A stretch of DNA of 64,000 bases from Actinomycetes bacterium (GTDB taxonomy: Bacteria; Actinomycetota; Actinomycetes; Mycobacteriales; Mycobacteriaceae): contig JAEZZR010000007.1 of NCBI GenBank assembly GCA_023418505.1, positions 1-64,000 of the forward strand, given 5' to 3'. The translations under genes were made by a program, and so were the position numbers. The notes under the pieces were generated by a model. That model did not search any database. It saw nothing but the letters and a program-made list of their open reading frames with translations, and was not told where the DNA came from. Of this stretch, positions 25,688 through 35,176 are shown piece after piece. Every line of letters begins with the position of its first letter. Position 1 is the stretch's first letter.

Positions 25688-27358
25688 TTGAAGATATCTC
25701 TGAAGAAGCAGGCGTTCGCTGTATTAGCCGCGTCTGCGCTTGTACTCACCGGCTGCAGTTCCAGTGACAGTAATGGTCAAGGTGCTGACATCGGAGAGAT
25801 GAAGGCAGGCGATTACAACCCACAGGATCGCGACAATATCCAAGACGGTGGCGAGTTGACCCTGGCAATTTCCGAGTTGCCAGAGCAGATGCTGCCTTTC
25901 CATGCCAACGCAATTCTTACCTCCACCGATTTGTGGCGTTGGTCCAACCCAGTGCTTGCGCTGTACGACGCTGAGGGTGAATACACCCCGAACCCTGACT
26001 ACATCGAGGATGTAGAAGAAGAAGTCGTTGACGGCAAGACTGTGGTTACTTACACCATCGTCGAGGAAGCTAACTATAACGATGGCACTCCTATCGACTG
26101 GCGTGCGTTCGAAAACACCTGGAAAAAGAACAACGGTTCAGACCCTGATTACACCGTTAACACCACCGATGGCTACAAGCTAGTCGAGTCCGTTACCGCT
26201 GGTGATAACGACAAGCAGGCTGTTATTACCTTCGACCGCGAATACGCCTGGTGGCAGTCCATTTTCAATACCCTGGTACCACCACAGGTTGAAACCCTCG
26301 AGCAGTTCAACGAGGCATACCTGAAGAATGTAAACAATGACTGGGCTGCAGGTCCATTCATCGTAGAAAACGCAGACTTCAACCGTGGCGAATTCACCTT
26401 GGTGAAGAACGACAAGTGGTGGGGCGACGAAGCCAAGCTAGACAAGATCAGCTTCCGCGCGATGGAAGATCAGGCTAGCTTGAACGCGTTCCGCGCTGGT
26501 GAAATCGACGCAACCGGTGTAGCTAACCGTGAGCGCTACAACACCGCTCAGGAAATGGGCGACCAGGCTGAGATCCGCACCGCTACGTCTACTGCGAACC
26601 GTCTGATCACGCTGAACTCGGATGCTCCTGTTTTGGGTGACGACCAAGTTCGTGAAGCTATCTTCGATGCAATCGACCGCGCGCAGTTGGCTGATATTCG
26701 CTTCAACGGCTTGGACTACTCCGAGCCACTACCAGGTTCTTTCGTGAACTACTCCTTCCAGGATGGCTACGAGGACAACGTTGAAGGCATCGTAGACTTC
26801 GATCCAGAAAAGGCTAATCGTCTGCTGGATGAAGCAGGCTGGGAGCAGGATGGCCAGTTCCGTACCAAGGACGGCGAAACTCTGGCTCTGCGTTACGTCA
26901 TGTTTGGTGACGATCCTTTGATCAAGGCGCTGGCAGCTGCTATGCAGTCCATGCTTGCCGACGTAGGAATCCAGCTCAACGTGGAAGAAAAGGCTAGCTC
27001 CGACTTCTCGAACGTGATGAGCGAACGTGATTTCGACATGATTTTCTCTGGCTACGCTTCGATCGACCCATACGGTGTTGCTGGCTTCGCCCAGATCTAC
27101 GCATCGGACTCCACTTTGAACAAGTCCGGTACCGGCACCCCGGAAATCGATGAAAAGATTGCTGAACTGGAAGCTATCGGTGATCCAGATGAGGCTATCA
27201 AGCGTGCTAACGAGATTGAAAAGGATGCCATGCGCAACTACGGCATCTTGCCAATCTTGAACGGTCCGAACATCATCGCCGTAAAGCCTGGCCTGGCAAA
27301 CTTCGGCCCTAAGGGATTCGCAGTTGTTCAGCCACAGAACGTTGGCTGGGAGAAATAA
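25688..27358 (+). CDS. Peptide-binding lipoprotein of the ABC importer (family 5)
   Basis: Extracytoplasmic receptor, 556 residues. The lipoprotein signal peptide ends in LVLTGC (Cys 23), followed by a Ser/Gly-rich linker and the SBP family 5 body with the typical segments MFGDDPLIKALAAAMQSMLADVGI and DFDMIFSGY. The start is TTG, supported by AGGAG seven bases upstream and a signal peptide beginning directly after it. Last gene of the operon, followed by a strong terminator. The ligand is probably a peptide, but the sequence does not fix it. Confidence 0.93.
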   Translation: MKISLKKQAFAVLAASALVLTGCSSSDSNGQGADIGEMKAGDYNPQDRDNIQDGGELTLAISELPEQMLPFHANAILTSTDLWRWSNPVLALYDAEGEYTPNPDYIEDVEEEVVDGKTVVTYTIVEEANYNDGTPIDWRAFENTWKKNNGSDPDYTVNTTDGYKLVESVTAGDNDKQAVITFDREYAWWQSIFNTLVPPQVETLEQFNEAYLKNVNNDWAAGPFIVENADFNRGEFTLVKNDKWWGDEAKLDKISFRAMEDQASLNAFRAGEIDATGVANRERYNTAQEMGDQAEIRTATSTANRLITLNSDAPVLGDDQVREAIFDAIDRAQLADIRFNGLDYSEPLPGSFVNYSFQDGYEDNVEGIVDFDPEKANRLLDEAGWEQDGQFRTKDGETLALRYVMFGDDPLIKALAAAMQSMLADVGIQLNVEEKASSDFSNVMSERDFDMIFSGYASIDPYGVAGFAQIYASDSTLNKSGTGTPEIDEKIAELEAIGDPDEAIKRANEIEKDAMRNYGILPILNGPNIIAVKPGLANFGPKGFAVVQPQNVGWEK

Positions 27359-27389
27359 TTCTTACCACTAGCTGACGAACCGGCTTTCC

Positions 27390-27428
27390 TACTCCGTTCC
27401 ACTTTTCCAGTGGGACGGAGTATTTTTA
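27390..27428 (+). terminator. Rho-independent terminator of the peptide transporter operon
   Basis: A 14 bp stem (27390-27403 with 27409-27422, one G-T pair) with a 5-base loop is followed by TTTTT-A-TT (27423-27430). A textbook terminator. Confidence 0.92.
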
Positions 27429-27471
27429 TTCTTCGGACATTTCACAGCTGGGAAGACGAACTGAAAGTTTT

Positions 27472-28875
27472 ATGACTCGTTCTTATATCGCAATCTACGT
27501 GCTACTAGCAGCCACCTTCTTGGCGATTCTCAACGAAACAGTGATGAGTGTGGCAATCCCCACCATCCGCGACGATTTGGGGATTCCGGCGTCTCAAGCC
27601 CAATGGGTAACTACCGCATTCTTGCTCACGATGGCGGTGGTGATTCCCACAACGGGCTACTTGATTGCACGGTTTAGTTTGCGCCAGCTGTTCGGCATCG
27701 CAGCGGGTCTGTTCCTGGCAGGCTCGATTTTAGGCTCGATTGCACCCACGTTTGCGGTAATTATTGCTGCCCGCGCTATTCAGGCCGGTGGTTCCGCCAT
27801 TATGATGCCGTTGCTGATGACCACCGTGTTACGCCTGGTTCCCGAACATGAACGCGGCAAGATGATGGGCAACTTGATGGTGGTGATCGCGGTAGCCCCC
27901 GCGGTAGGTCCGACGATCTCCGGTGCCATCTTGAAAGTGGGCAACAACAATTGGCACTTGCTATTCGACGTCATGATCCCACTGGCACTAATCGTTCTGG
28001 TGGCAGGATTGTATTTATTACCTCGCGACGATACTAAGGAAAGCAAGCACCTAGACCTTATTTCCGTATTGCTGTCTGCCATCGGTTTCGGTTCTTCGGT
28101 CTTCGCAGTGAACTCTGTCGCCGGTGAGAGCGGCGGCGATCCAGAAGTAACGGCTCTCACCGCTATTACGTTAGCTTTGGGTGTCATTGGCTTGGTGTTG
28201 TTCGTTCGTCGCCAGCGTCGCCTGGTTCGCGAGGACAAGGCTCTGTTGAATCTCGACGTGTTCCGTATCCCAAGCTTCCGCGTGTCTGTGATACTAATGT
28301 GCCTCGGCATGACAGCCATGTTCGGCGTGATTATCGTATTGCCGTTGTACTTGCGACTACTTGACGTTTCCTCCCTAACCATCGGCTTGATGTTGATGCC
28401 AGGGCCTTTTGTGATGGGTCTGATGGGACGTCCAGTAGGCCAGTTATACGACAAGATCGGCCCTCGCCCGCTAGTCATCCCCGGTACTGTTTTCGTGCTG
28501 GCGGCGATGGCAGGCATGAGTTGGCTTACCACTACTACCCCGCTGTGGTGGCTGATTGCTTGCCACATCACCTTGCAAATCGGATTGGGACTACTGTTTA
28601 CCCCGTTGTTCAGCTGGGGCTTGAACGAAGTTCCAGAGCCTTTGCAGCCAGATGGATCTGCGATCATGAGTACCGCCAACCAGCTTTTCGGCGCCGTGGG
28701 TACCTCGATTTTCGTAACTGTTGCGGCGTTGGCAGCCCTTGATTCGTCGTTAGCCGGAACGATTGCCGGCTACCGGGTAGCCATGCTGGTAGGTGTCGCA
28801 CTTTCTGCGGCTCTATTGGTGCTTGCCGTGTTACACGTGAAGAAGAAGGATCAGCGGTTCGAACTCAAGGCTTAG
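27472..28875 (+). CDS. MFS multidrug transporter (DHA2/EmrB-QacA family)
   Basis: A 467-residue membrane protein with about fourteen helices. The N-terminal LNETVMSVAIPTI and SQAQWVTTAFLLTMAVVIPTTGYL segments and the motif C-like VAPAVGPTISGAI are typical of DHA2 drug:H+ antiporters such as EmrB and LmrB. The substrate cannot be told. It stands alone between two terminators, with GAAAG before the ATG. Confidence 0.92.
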   Translation: MTRSYIAIYVLLAATFLAILNETVMSVAIPTIRDDLGIPASQAQWVTTAFLLTMAVVIPTTGYLIARFSLRQLFGIAAGLFLAGSILGSIAPTFAVIIAARAIQAGGSAIMMPLLMTTVLRLVPEHERGKMMGNLMVVIAVAPAVGPTISGAILKVGNNNWHLLFDVMIPLALIVLVAGLYLLPRDDTKESKHLDLISVLLSAIGFGSSVFAVNSVAGESGGDPEVTALTAITLALGVIGLVLFVRRQRRLVREDKALLNLDVFRIPSFRVSVILMCLGMTAMFGVIIVLPLYLRLLDVSSLTIGLMLMPGPFVMGLMGRPVGQLYDKIGPRPLVIPGTVFVLAAMAGMSWLTTTTPLWWLIACHITLQIGLGLLFTPLFSWGLNEVPEPLQPDGSAIMSTANQLFGAVGTSIFVTVAALAALDSSLAGTIAGYRVAMLVGVALSAALLVLAVLHVKKKDQRFELKA

Positions 28876-28932
28876 TGTCGCCCTATCTACTTTCCCGTTT
28901 AACTTTCCAATTCTCCTAAGACGAGAGACGAA

Positions 28933-28961
28933 AAATGCCCTGGGAAATTCCCAGGGCATTT
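28933..28961. terminator. Bidirectional terminator between MFS gene and pnp
   Basis: AAATGCCCTGGGAA and TTCCCAGGGCATTT are perfect 14-base arms around one base. It is nearly symmetric, with A's before and T's after, and serves both convergent genes. Confidence 0.85.
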
Positions 28962-28982
28962 CGCTTGTCAGTCGCTTGTCAG
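28961..28982. repeat. Perfect 11 bp tandem duplication after the pnp stop
   Basis: TCGCTTGTCAG occurs twice without a gap (28961-28971, 28972-28982), ending two bases before the pnp stop codon at 28985-28987. It sits between the stop and the terminator hairpin. Confidence 0.85.
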
Positions 28983-28984
28983 GG

Positions 28985-31258
28985 CTAGTCCTTAACCAGC
29001 ACCAAAGAGATCTTGCCGCGGTTATCAATGTCGGAGATCTCTACCTGTAGCTTGTCTCCTACGTTGACTACGTCTTCGACCTTGTCGATCCGCTTGCCAT
29101 CGCCCAGCTGAGAGATGTGTACCAAGCCATCCTTGCCTGGTACCAGCGAAACGAAAGCACCGAATGCGGTGGTCTTAACCACGGTGCCCAGGAAGCGTTC
29201 GCCTACCTTTGGCATCTGTGGGTTGGCGATCGCATTGATCTTCTCTAGCGCCGCGTCCGCAGACTTGCCGGACGTCGCAGAGACGAATACCGTGCCATCG
29301 TCTTCGATCGAAACCTCAGCGCCAGTTTCTTCAGTAATGGCGTTGATGGTCTTGCCCTTCGGGCCGATCAGCTCGCCAATCTTGGAAGCTGGGATCGAAA
29401 CCGAGGTGATCTTTGGTGCCAGATCACTCATCTCGTCTGGCTGATCGATGACATCCGCCATGGTGTTCAGAATGGTCAGACGCGCATCCTTTGCCTGGTT
29501 CAAAGCATCCGCTAGCACCTTCGATGGAATACCATCAAGCTTGGTGTCTAGCTGCAATGCGGTGATGAACTCAGAGGTACCTGCGACCTTGAAGTCCATG
29601 TCGCCGAAAGCATCTTCTGCACCCAAGATGTCGGTTAGAGCAACATACTTGGTTTCCCCTTCAACTTCGCCAGAGACCAAGCCCATGGCGATACCAGCCA
29701 CTGGAGCCTTCAAAGGCACACCAGCGTTGTACAGCGACATCGTGGAAGCACATACCGAGCCCATCGAGGTAGAACCATTGGAGCCAAGTGCCTCAGAGAC
29801 CTGACGGATGGTGTACGGGAACTCTTCCCGCGATGGCAGCACTGGTACCAGTGCACGCTCTGCAAGGGCACCGTGGCCGATCTCGCGGCGCTTTGGCGAA
29901 CCAACACGGCCGGTTTCGCCAGTGGAGTATGGCGGGAAGTTGTAGTGGTGGATGTAGCGCTTCGATTCCACAGCACTCAAAGAATCGATCTGCTGCTCCA
30001 TCTTCAGCATGTCCAAGGTGGTCACACCCAGAATCTGGGTTTCGCCACGTTCGAACAGTGCAGAGCCGTGGGCGCGTGGAATCAGTTCCACCTCGACACC
30101 TAGGTCGCGGATAGCAGTGGTTTCACGGCCATCAATGCGGAAGCCTTCAGAGAGAATCATGTCGCGCACGATCTCTTTCATCAAGGCGTTGTACGCGGCT
30201 GGGATTTCCTTTTCACGCTCAGGAAAGTCTGCCTCGAGCTTTTCGATGATTTCTTCCATCAAGGCATTCGTTGCCTCGTCGCGCTCGGCCTTAGTTGGAG
30301 CCTTCAGCACCTTTGGCAAACGACGGCCTGCGAGCTTGCGCACGCGCTGGTAAACGTCGTCTTCATATGGTGGGAACAGTGGGAACTCACGACGTTCCTT
30401 CGCTGCTTCCTTCGCCAAAGATAGCTGTGCCCGGCACAATTCTGCGATGAATGGCTTGGCTGCTTCTAAACCTTCGGCGACCACGGACTCAGTTGGGGTT
30501 GGTGCACCCTGCTTCATCAAGGTGGTGGCCTTTTCGGTAGCACCAGCTTCCACCATCATGATCGCTACATTGTCGTTGCGACGCCCACGACCGCGACCAC
30601 GTCCCCGGCTGCGGCGATTACGGCTCTTTGGCTTGTCGTCGGTCAGACGGCCAGCAACGATGATTTCGAAGACAGCTTCGCTGCGCTGTTCCTGCGTAGG
30701 GAATGCGATCCACTGGCCGTCTTTATGATCCTTGTCAGACATCAAAGCCATACGCACGCCGCCAACAGGGCCGGAAACTGGCAGACCAGACAACTGGGTT
30801 GCAGCAGAAGCAGCGTTGATCGCCACTACGTCGTACATGTCCTTTGGATCCATGGACATCACGGTGATGATGATCTGCACTTCGTTGCGCAAGCCTTTAA
30901 CGAAGGTTGGACGCAACGGACGGTCGATCAGCCGAGCTGCCAAGATTGCTTCGGTGCCTGGGCGCCCTTCGCGACGGAAGAAGGAACCTGGTACACGGCC
31001 TGCTGCGTACATGCGCTCTTCCACATCAACAGTCAGTGGGAAGAAATCGAATCCTTCACGAGGGTTGTTGGATGCGCAGGTGGTGGCCAACATCATCGTC
31101 TCGTCATCCAAGTACGCGGTGACGGAGCCGTCTGCTTGACGGGCTAGCTGGCCAGTTTCGAAACGGATCTCACGCTTACCGAAATCCCCATTATCGATAA
31201 CGGCAACGGATTCTACGATGTCATCAAAATCGTCGTATTCGTACTGGGTATCACTCAT
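28985..31258 (-). CDS. pnp: Polyribonucleotide nucleotidyltransferase (PNPase)
   Basis: PNPase degrades RNA 3' to 5' by phosphorolysis; in actinobacteria it is also called GpsI. Two RNase PH domains, a helical middle domain, a KH domain (KIGELIGPKGKTINAI) and an S1 domain (FLGTVVKTTAFGAFV) are present. An insertion of about 20 residues at 207-229 is almost pure Arg/Gly/Ser (RRSRGRGRGRGRRN; bases 30572-30637), placed before the conserved VAIMMVEA. The start ATG at 31258 is preferred; GTG at 31282 is possible. It is separated from rpsO by a terminator. Confidence 0.95.
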   Translation of the reverse strand: MSDTQYEYDDFDDIVESVAVIDNGDFGKREIRFETGQLARQADGSVTAYLDDETMMLATTCASNNPREGFDFFPLTVDVEERMYAAGRVPGSFFRREGRPGTEAILAARLIDRPLRPTFVKGLRNEVQIIITVMSMDPKDMYDVVAINAASAATQLSGLPVSGPVGGVRMALMSDKDHKDGQWIAFPTQEQRSEAVFEIIVAGRLTDDKPKSRNRRSRGRGRGRGRRNDNVAIMMVEAGATEKATTLMKQGAPTPTESVVAEGLEAAKPFIAELCRAQLSLAKEAAKERREFPLFPPYEDDVYQRVRKLAGRRLPKVLKAPTKAERDEATNALMEEIIEKLEADFPEREKEIPAAYNALMKEIVRDMILSEGFRIDGRETTAIRDLGVEVELIPRAHGSALFERGETQILGVTTLDMLKMEQQIDSLSAVESKRYIHHYNFPPYSTGETGRVGSPKRREIGHGALAERALVPVLPSREEFPYTIRQVSEALGSNGSTSMGSVCASTMSLYNAGVPLKAPVAGIAMGLVSGEVEGETKYVALTDILGAEDAFGDMDFKVAGTSEFITALQLDTKLDGIPSKVLADALNQAKDARLTILNTMADVIDQPDEMSDLAPKITSVSIPASKIGELIGPKGKTINAITEETGAEVSIEDDGTVFVSATSGKSADAALEKINAIANPQMPKVGERFLGTVVKTTAFGAFVSLVPGKDGLVHISQLGDGKRIDKVEDVVNVGDKLQVEISDIDNRGKISLVLVKD

Positions 31259-31364
31259 GCGGGAAATATCCACGCCTTTCACTTGCTTGTGCTACCTCTG
31301 AAGGGCGATCGTCGGTGCCGCCCGATAAAACTTCTTTTCATTGAGGTATCGTGCCCAGCGTAAC

Positions 31365-31415
31365 AAAAAATCCGCCCACCTGCTGAATTAATACCTTCAG
31401 ACAGGTGGGCGGATT
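31365..31415 (-). terminator. Rho-independent terminator downstream of rpsO
   Basis: On the minus strand AATCCGCCCACCTG pairs with CAGGTGGGCGGATT, with an inner CTGAA/TTCAG helix, followed by six T. Expression of pnp past it needs readthrough or its own promoter in 31283-31364. Confidence 0.9.
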
Positions 31416-31426
31416 AAAAGATTCGA

Positions 31427-31696
31427 TTAGCGACGCAGACCCAGGCGCTCGATCAAGCTACGGTAGCGCTCGACGTCGTTGTCCTGCAGGTACTTCAGCA
31501 GACCCTTACGGCGACCAACCAACAGCAGCAGACCACGACGGGAGTGGTGATCGTGCTTATGGAACTTCAAGTGCTCGGTGAGCTGACGGATACGGGTGGT
31601 CAGCAAAGCGACCTGAGCTTCTGGGGAGCCGGTGTCGGTCTCGTGTAGACCGAATTCCTTTAGAACTTCTGCCTTCTCAGCTGCAGAAAGAGCCAT
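31427..31696 (-). CDS. rpsO: 30S ribosomal protein S15
   Basis: S15 binds 16S rRNA in the platform of the 30S subunit. The 89-residue sequence is complete and typical: DTGSPEAQVALLT, HDHHSRRGLLLLVGRRKGLLKYL and YRSLIERLGLRR at the end. The ATG has AAGGAG eight bases upstream. rpsO-pnp order as in most bacteria. Confidence 0.98.
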   Translation of the reverse strand: MALSAAEKAEVLKEFGLHETDTGSPEAQVALLTTRIRQLTEHLKFHKHDHHSRRGLLLLVGRRKGLLKYLQDNDVERYRSLIERLGLRR

Positions 31697-31798
31697 AAGA
31701 CTTCTCCTTTAAACGATGAAGTTATTTACCTATTTCAGTCCGTGATGAAAGATGAAAGCTACAACTGCTCACGAACCACAGTCGCAACCGGATGTAAT

Positions 31799-32791
31799 CT
31801 ACCAGCTTCGCCGATCGCTGTCCAAAATTTCTGTTGCTTCAGCTACGTCCTGCTTCATCTGAGCAACCAGTGCCTCGATGCCATCGAATTTCTCCATGCC
31901 ACGGATATGTTCAATAAATTCAATACACCCTTGTGCACCATAAAGATCAGCATTTTTGCCGATGACGTAGGCTTCCACAGTGCGCTCGGTCGCTTCGAAG
32001 GTCACGTTCGTTCCTACCGAAATTGCAGCAGGATATGCGATACCGAATTCCATATCCCCCTCAACTTCAGCACTAGTCTCGCCGTTTCCTGAGGTTGCTG
32101 TAAACCATCCGGCATAAACCCCGTCGGCAGGCACTGCTAGCTCTGCAGAGAAATCGATGTTGGCAGTTGGGAAGCCCAACTGTGCGCCTCCCCTGCCTTG
32201 GCCACGAATCACTTCGCCGCACACACGGTAGGGCCGTCCCAAGCAACGACGAGCCTCGGCAACATCACCAGCCGCTAGCGCCTGGCGAACCCGAGTAGAA
32301 GAAACTCGAGCGCCGTCAAGCTGGATCAGATCCGCGATATGCACCGCGATGCCCAGACGCGAACCATCTGCTACCAAGGTCTCGGAAGTACCGGCGGCCT
32401 TCGCGCCATAGGTGAAATTCTGGCCGACGTAGACGGCCTGCGCTGCCAGCTTCGTGGCCAAGATATCGGCGACGAAATGCTGCGGCTCCATGGCAGCGAA
32501 ATCACGATCGAACGGAACGATCAGGAAGTAATCCACTCCGAGCTCTGCGGCGATCTCCGCGCACTGCGCATCACTGATCAGCGATACCGGAGCCTTATCT
32601 GGTGCGAATACCGCCATTGGGTGTGGTGAAAAGGTCATCAGAACTGTCGGAACGCCACGACGCTGTCCATCTGCAACAGCCTGGGAGATCAAGTTGCGGT
32701 GGCCGATGTGGATGCCGTCGAAGACACCGATCGTCACTACGCTGGCGTTGAAGTCTGCCGGGATGTCCGATAATCCGTACCAAATTTTCAC
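31799..32791 (-). CDS. ribF: Bifunctional riboflavin kinase/FAD synthetase
   Basis: RibF makes FMN and then FAD. The N-terminal nucleotidyltransferase domain has GVFDGIHIGHRNLI and VDYFLIVPFD; the C-terminal kinase domain has the GRPYRVCGEVIRGQGRGGAQLGFPTANI segment with the conserved PTAN and the GVYAGWF strand. 330 residues. GTG start at 32791, only 31 bases from truB, which runs the other way. Confidence 0.96.
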   Translation of the reverse strand: MKIWYGLSDIPADFNASVVTIGVFDGIHIGHRNLISQAVADGQRRGVPTVLMTFSPHPMAVFAPDKAPVSLISDAQCAEIAAELGVDYFLIVPFDRDFAAMEPQHFVADILATKLAAQAVYVGQNFTYGAKAAGTSETLVADGSRLGIAVHIADLIQLDGARVSSTRVRQALAAGDVAEARRCLGRPYRVCGEVIRGQGRGGAQLGFPTANIDFSAELAVPADGVYAGWFTATSGNGETSAEVEGDMEFGIAYPAAISVGTNVTFEATERTVEAYVIGKNADLYGAQGCIEFIEHIRGMEKFDGIEALVAQMKQDVAEATEILDSDRRSW

Positions 32792-32822
32792 GCATCACAC
32801 CATACCCTCTTAAAATGCGTCT

Positions 32823-33788
32823 ATGACTAATAAGCCTGCCTCAGCGGCAAAAACCTCAGCGGCACAGACTTCTGCAACGAAACCTTCCGCTGGGATCGTG
32901 GTTGTCGATAAACCGGCAGGCTGGACCAGCCATGACGTGGTAGGCAAGCTCCGGCGTATTTTCCATACCAAGAAGGTCGGCCATTCGGGCACGTTAGATC
33001 CAATGGCAACCGGTGTGCTGGTCGTTGGTATTGATCGTGGTACGCGCTTTTTGCCTCACGTGCATGCCGATACCAAGGCCTACACCACTACGATTTCTCT
33101 GAGCACTGCTACGCATACGGATGATGCGGAAGGCGAGGTCATCTTCACGGCAGCACCTGATACGCTTCGGGGCATCACCGCTGATCACATTCGGCAGGCC
33201 GTTGCAGCACTTACCGGCGACATCATGCAACGCCCCGCAGCTGTTTCCGCTGTGAAGATCGATGGTGTGCGGGCTCACGAACGTGTGCGTCGCGGTGAGA
33301 AGGTAGATCTTCCCGCGCGCCCTGTGACCGTTTCTGAGTTCAATATTTCGGAGATCCGTTTCGATTGCACCGATGGGTTTGGCAATCCTGCAATCGAAAT
33401 CGACGCTGCAATCTCCTGCACCGCTGGCACTTTCGTCCGCGCGTTAGCTCGCGACCTCGGCGAAGACCTTGGTGTTGGCGGACATTTAATTGCTTTACGA
33501 CGGACACGCGCCGGCGTTTTCGATCTCTCGTCCTCCCGTACGATCGAACAATTAGAAGCCGAACCCACGTTGTCGATGTCGTTGGACACCGCTTGTGTCA
33601 CTTGCTTCCCTACCCGTGAAATCACCGAAGCTGAAGGTAAGGATTTATCCCAGGGAAAGTGGCTGTCTCCCGTTGGACTAAAGGGAATCCATGCCGCTGT
33701 CGAACCAGGTGGCCGCGTACCCGCGCTGATCGAGGAAGCCGGTACCCGCGCCAAGACGGTCTTCGTGGTTCATCCGTCGACGCTGTAG
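32823..33788 (+). CDS. truB: tRNA pseudouridine(55) synthase
   Basis: TruB forms pseudouridine 55 in the T-loop of tRNA. The catalytic Asp is residue 59 in GHSGTLDPMATG. The body shows RPAAVSAVKIDGVRAHERVRRGE and the GTFVRALARDLGEDLG segment. A 22-residue Ala/Lys/Ser leader precedes the domain. 321 residues. Divergent from ribF and convergent with the MATE gene, sharing a hairpin that spans both stops. Confidence 0.97.
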   Translation: MTNKPASAAKTSAAQTSATKPSAGIVVVDKPAGWTSHDVVGKLRRIFHTKKVGHSGTLDPMATGVLVVGIDRGTRFLPHVHADTKAYTTTISLSTATHTDDAEGEVIFTAAPDTLRGITADHIRQAVAALTGDIMQRPAAVSAVKIDGVRAHERVRRGEKVDLPARPVTVSEFNISEIRFDCTDGFGNPAIEIDAAISCTAGTFVRALARDLGEDLGVGGHLIALRRTRAGVFDLSSSRTIEQLEAEPTLSMSLDTACVTCFPTREITEAEGKDLSQGKWLSPVGLKGIHAAVEPGGRVPALIEEAGTRAKTVFVVHPSTL

Positions 33789-33820
33789 CTAGCGGTGCTA
33801 TTGCTAGCACCGGTAGCTAC
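33785..33820. terminator. 16 bp hairpin spanning the stop codons of truB and the MATE gene
   Basis: Arms 33785-33800 and 33805-33820 pair with one mismatch around the loop TTGC. The left arm contains the truB TAG (33786-33788), the right arm the MATE TAG (33817-33819). No long T-run follows, but the stem is strong and symmetric, suggesting a compact bidirectional terminator. Confidence 0.75.
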
Positions 33821-35145
33821 ATTTGGTTCGCAGTCCACTTCGAACCGCGGTAGCGCAGCACGACGAAGACCAAGCGCAGCACTAAGAAGGCCAATAAACC
33901 GAGCCAGACGCCAGTTAATGGCCAACCGTTTAAGTGCGTCAGCCAAATTAGCGGCAAGAAGCCGAAGACCACAGCTGCAATAGTGATATTGCGCAGATAA
34001 GCGGCGTCGCCAGCTCCCAACAACACGCCGTCGAGGGAAAACACCACGCCACCAATTGGAATCATTGCAACCAACACCCACCATGGCCCGGATTGCATCG
34101 CGTTAATAGTGCCTACTTCTTCGGTAAACATCCGCGGAATGAAGTGCACGCCAGCAGCAAAAATTGCTGCTAATACCGCAGAGATGCCGACAGTCCACGC
34201 CACCACTTTCTTAGCTGTCCAACGTGCCACGGCAATTGAGCCATAGCCCAAAGCAGCGCCCACCAGAGTTTGCGCAGCAATTGCTAGCGAGTCCATCACC
34301 AGCGTGAGCAGATTCCACAACTGCAACAGCACTTGGTGAGCTCCGAGCTCATAGGCACCGATTCGCCCAGCTACTGCTGCGGCAGAAAGAAAAGCCACCT
34401 GGAACGCGACAGATCTAGCAATCAAGTCACGTCCTAGAACCAATTGCTTCTTAATTAAGTCCATCCGTGGCCGCAGACTAACCTGATCCCGTCGCGCGCG
34501 TTTAATCAGCTCGCGTAAGAACAAAGCTGCGGTGATGCTCTCGCCGAAGATGATCGCTACTGCCGAACCTGGAAGGCCAAGCCACGCTACTACCGGAATG
34601 ATCACCAGTGCAGCCGGCCCCAAGCCACATAACACGAATAACAAGGGCTTGCGCGTGTTTTGTACACCACGCAACCAACCGTTACCGGCCTGAGCAATCA
34701 AGGTTAGTGGGATACCGAATGCTGCAATATGCAGCCACGTTGCTGCCGCTTGGTACACCTGAGGATCTGGTGATAATAGCTGCGTTAGCTGTGTAGCGAA
34801 GACACCAGCAATGGCGAAAAGCAGAAGGCCAACCCCGATAGCTACCCAGGTCGCTTGCACGCCTTCTTGCACAGCTTTTTCTGGATGCCCTTGTCCGAAG
34901 GCTCTCGATGCTCGCGCGGTGGTGCCATAGGCCAGGAAGGTCAGCTGTGTGGTGACCATCGCAAAGATTGTGGCACCAGCAGCTAACGCTGCCAGCTCAA
35001 TGGCACCTAAGCGGCCAACGACGGCGGTATCCAGCAGCAGATACAGCGGAGGCGCAGCCAAGACACCAAGAGCAGGCAACGCCAGGCTCAGGATCGTCCG
35101 AGCTGTTACTTCTGGTGGTTGGTTCTGGGGCTTAGTCTCGGTCAT
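33817..35145 (-). CDS. MATE family efflux transporter (DinF type)
   Basis: A 442-residue membrane protein with about twelve helices of the MATE/DinF family: LSLALPALGVLAAPPLYLLLDTAVVGRLG at the N-terminus is typical. It occupies the position of Rv2836c (dinF) next to the DHH gene. An in-frame ATG at 35199 overlaps the DHH gene end; 35145 starts closer to the first helix, but neither has a good ribosome binding site. The substrate is unknown; no LexA box is seen, so SOS control is not implied. Confidence 0.9.
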   Translation of the reverse strand: MTETKPQNQPPEVTARTILSLALPALGVLAAPPLYLLLDTAVVGRLGAIELAALAAGATIFAMVTTQLTFLAYGTTARASRAFGQGHPEKAVQEGVQATWVAIGVGLLLFAIAGVFATQLTQLLSPDPQVYQAAATWLHIAAFGIPLTLIAQAGNGWLRGVQNTRKPLLFVLCGLGPAALVIIPVVAWLGLPGSAVAIIFGESITAALFLRELIKRARRDQVSLRPRMDLIKKQLVLGRDLIARSVAFQVAFLSAAAVAGRIGAYELGAHQVLLQLWNLLTLVMDSLAIAAQTLVGAALGYGSIAVARWTAKKVVAWTVGISAVLAAIFAAGVHFIPRMFTEEVGTINAMQSGPWWVLVAMIPIGGVVFSLDGVLLGAGDAAYLRNITIAAVVFGFLPLIWLTHLNGWPLTGVWLGLLAFLVLRLVFVVLRYRGSKWTANQM

Positions 35146-35176
35146 CGTAGGGTTGTCTTTGCCGTCTTCGCTGTAG

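Noticed and set aside
29788..31147. Open frames opposite pnp
   Set aside because: No domain or start signal; pnp in the minus strand is complete and conserved.
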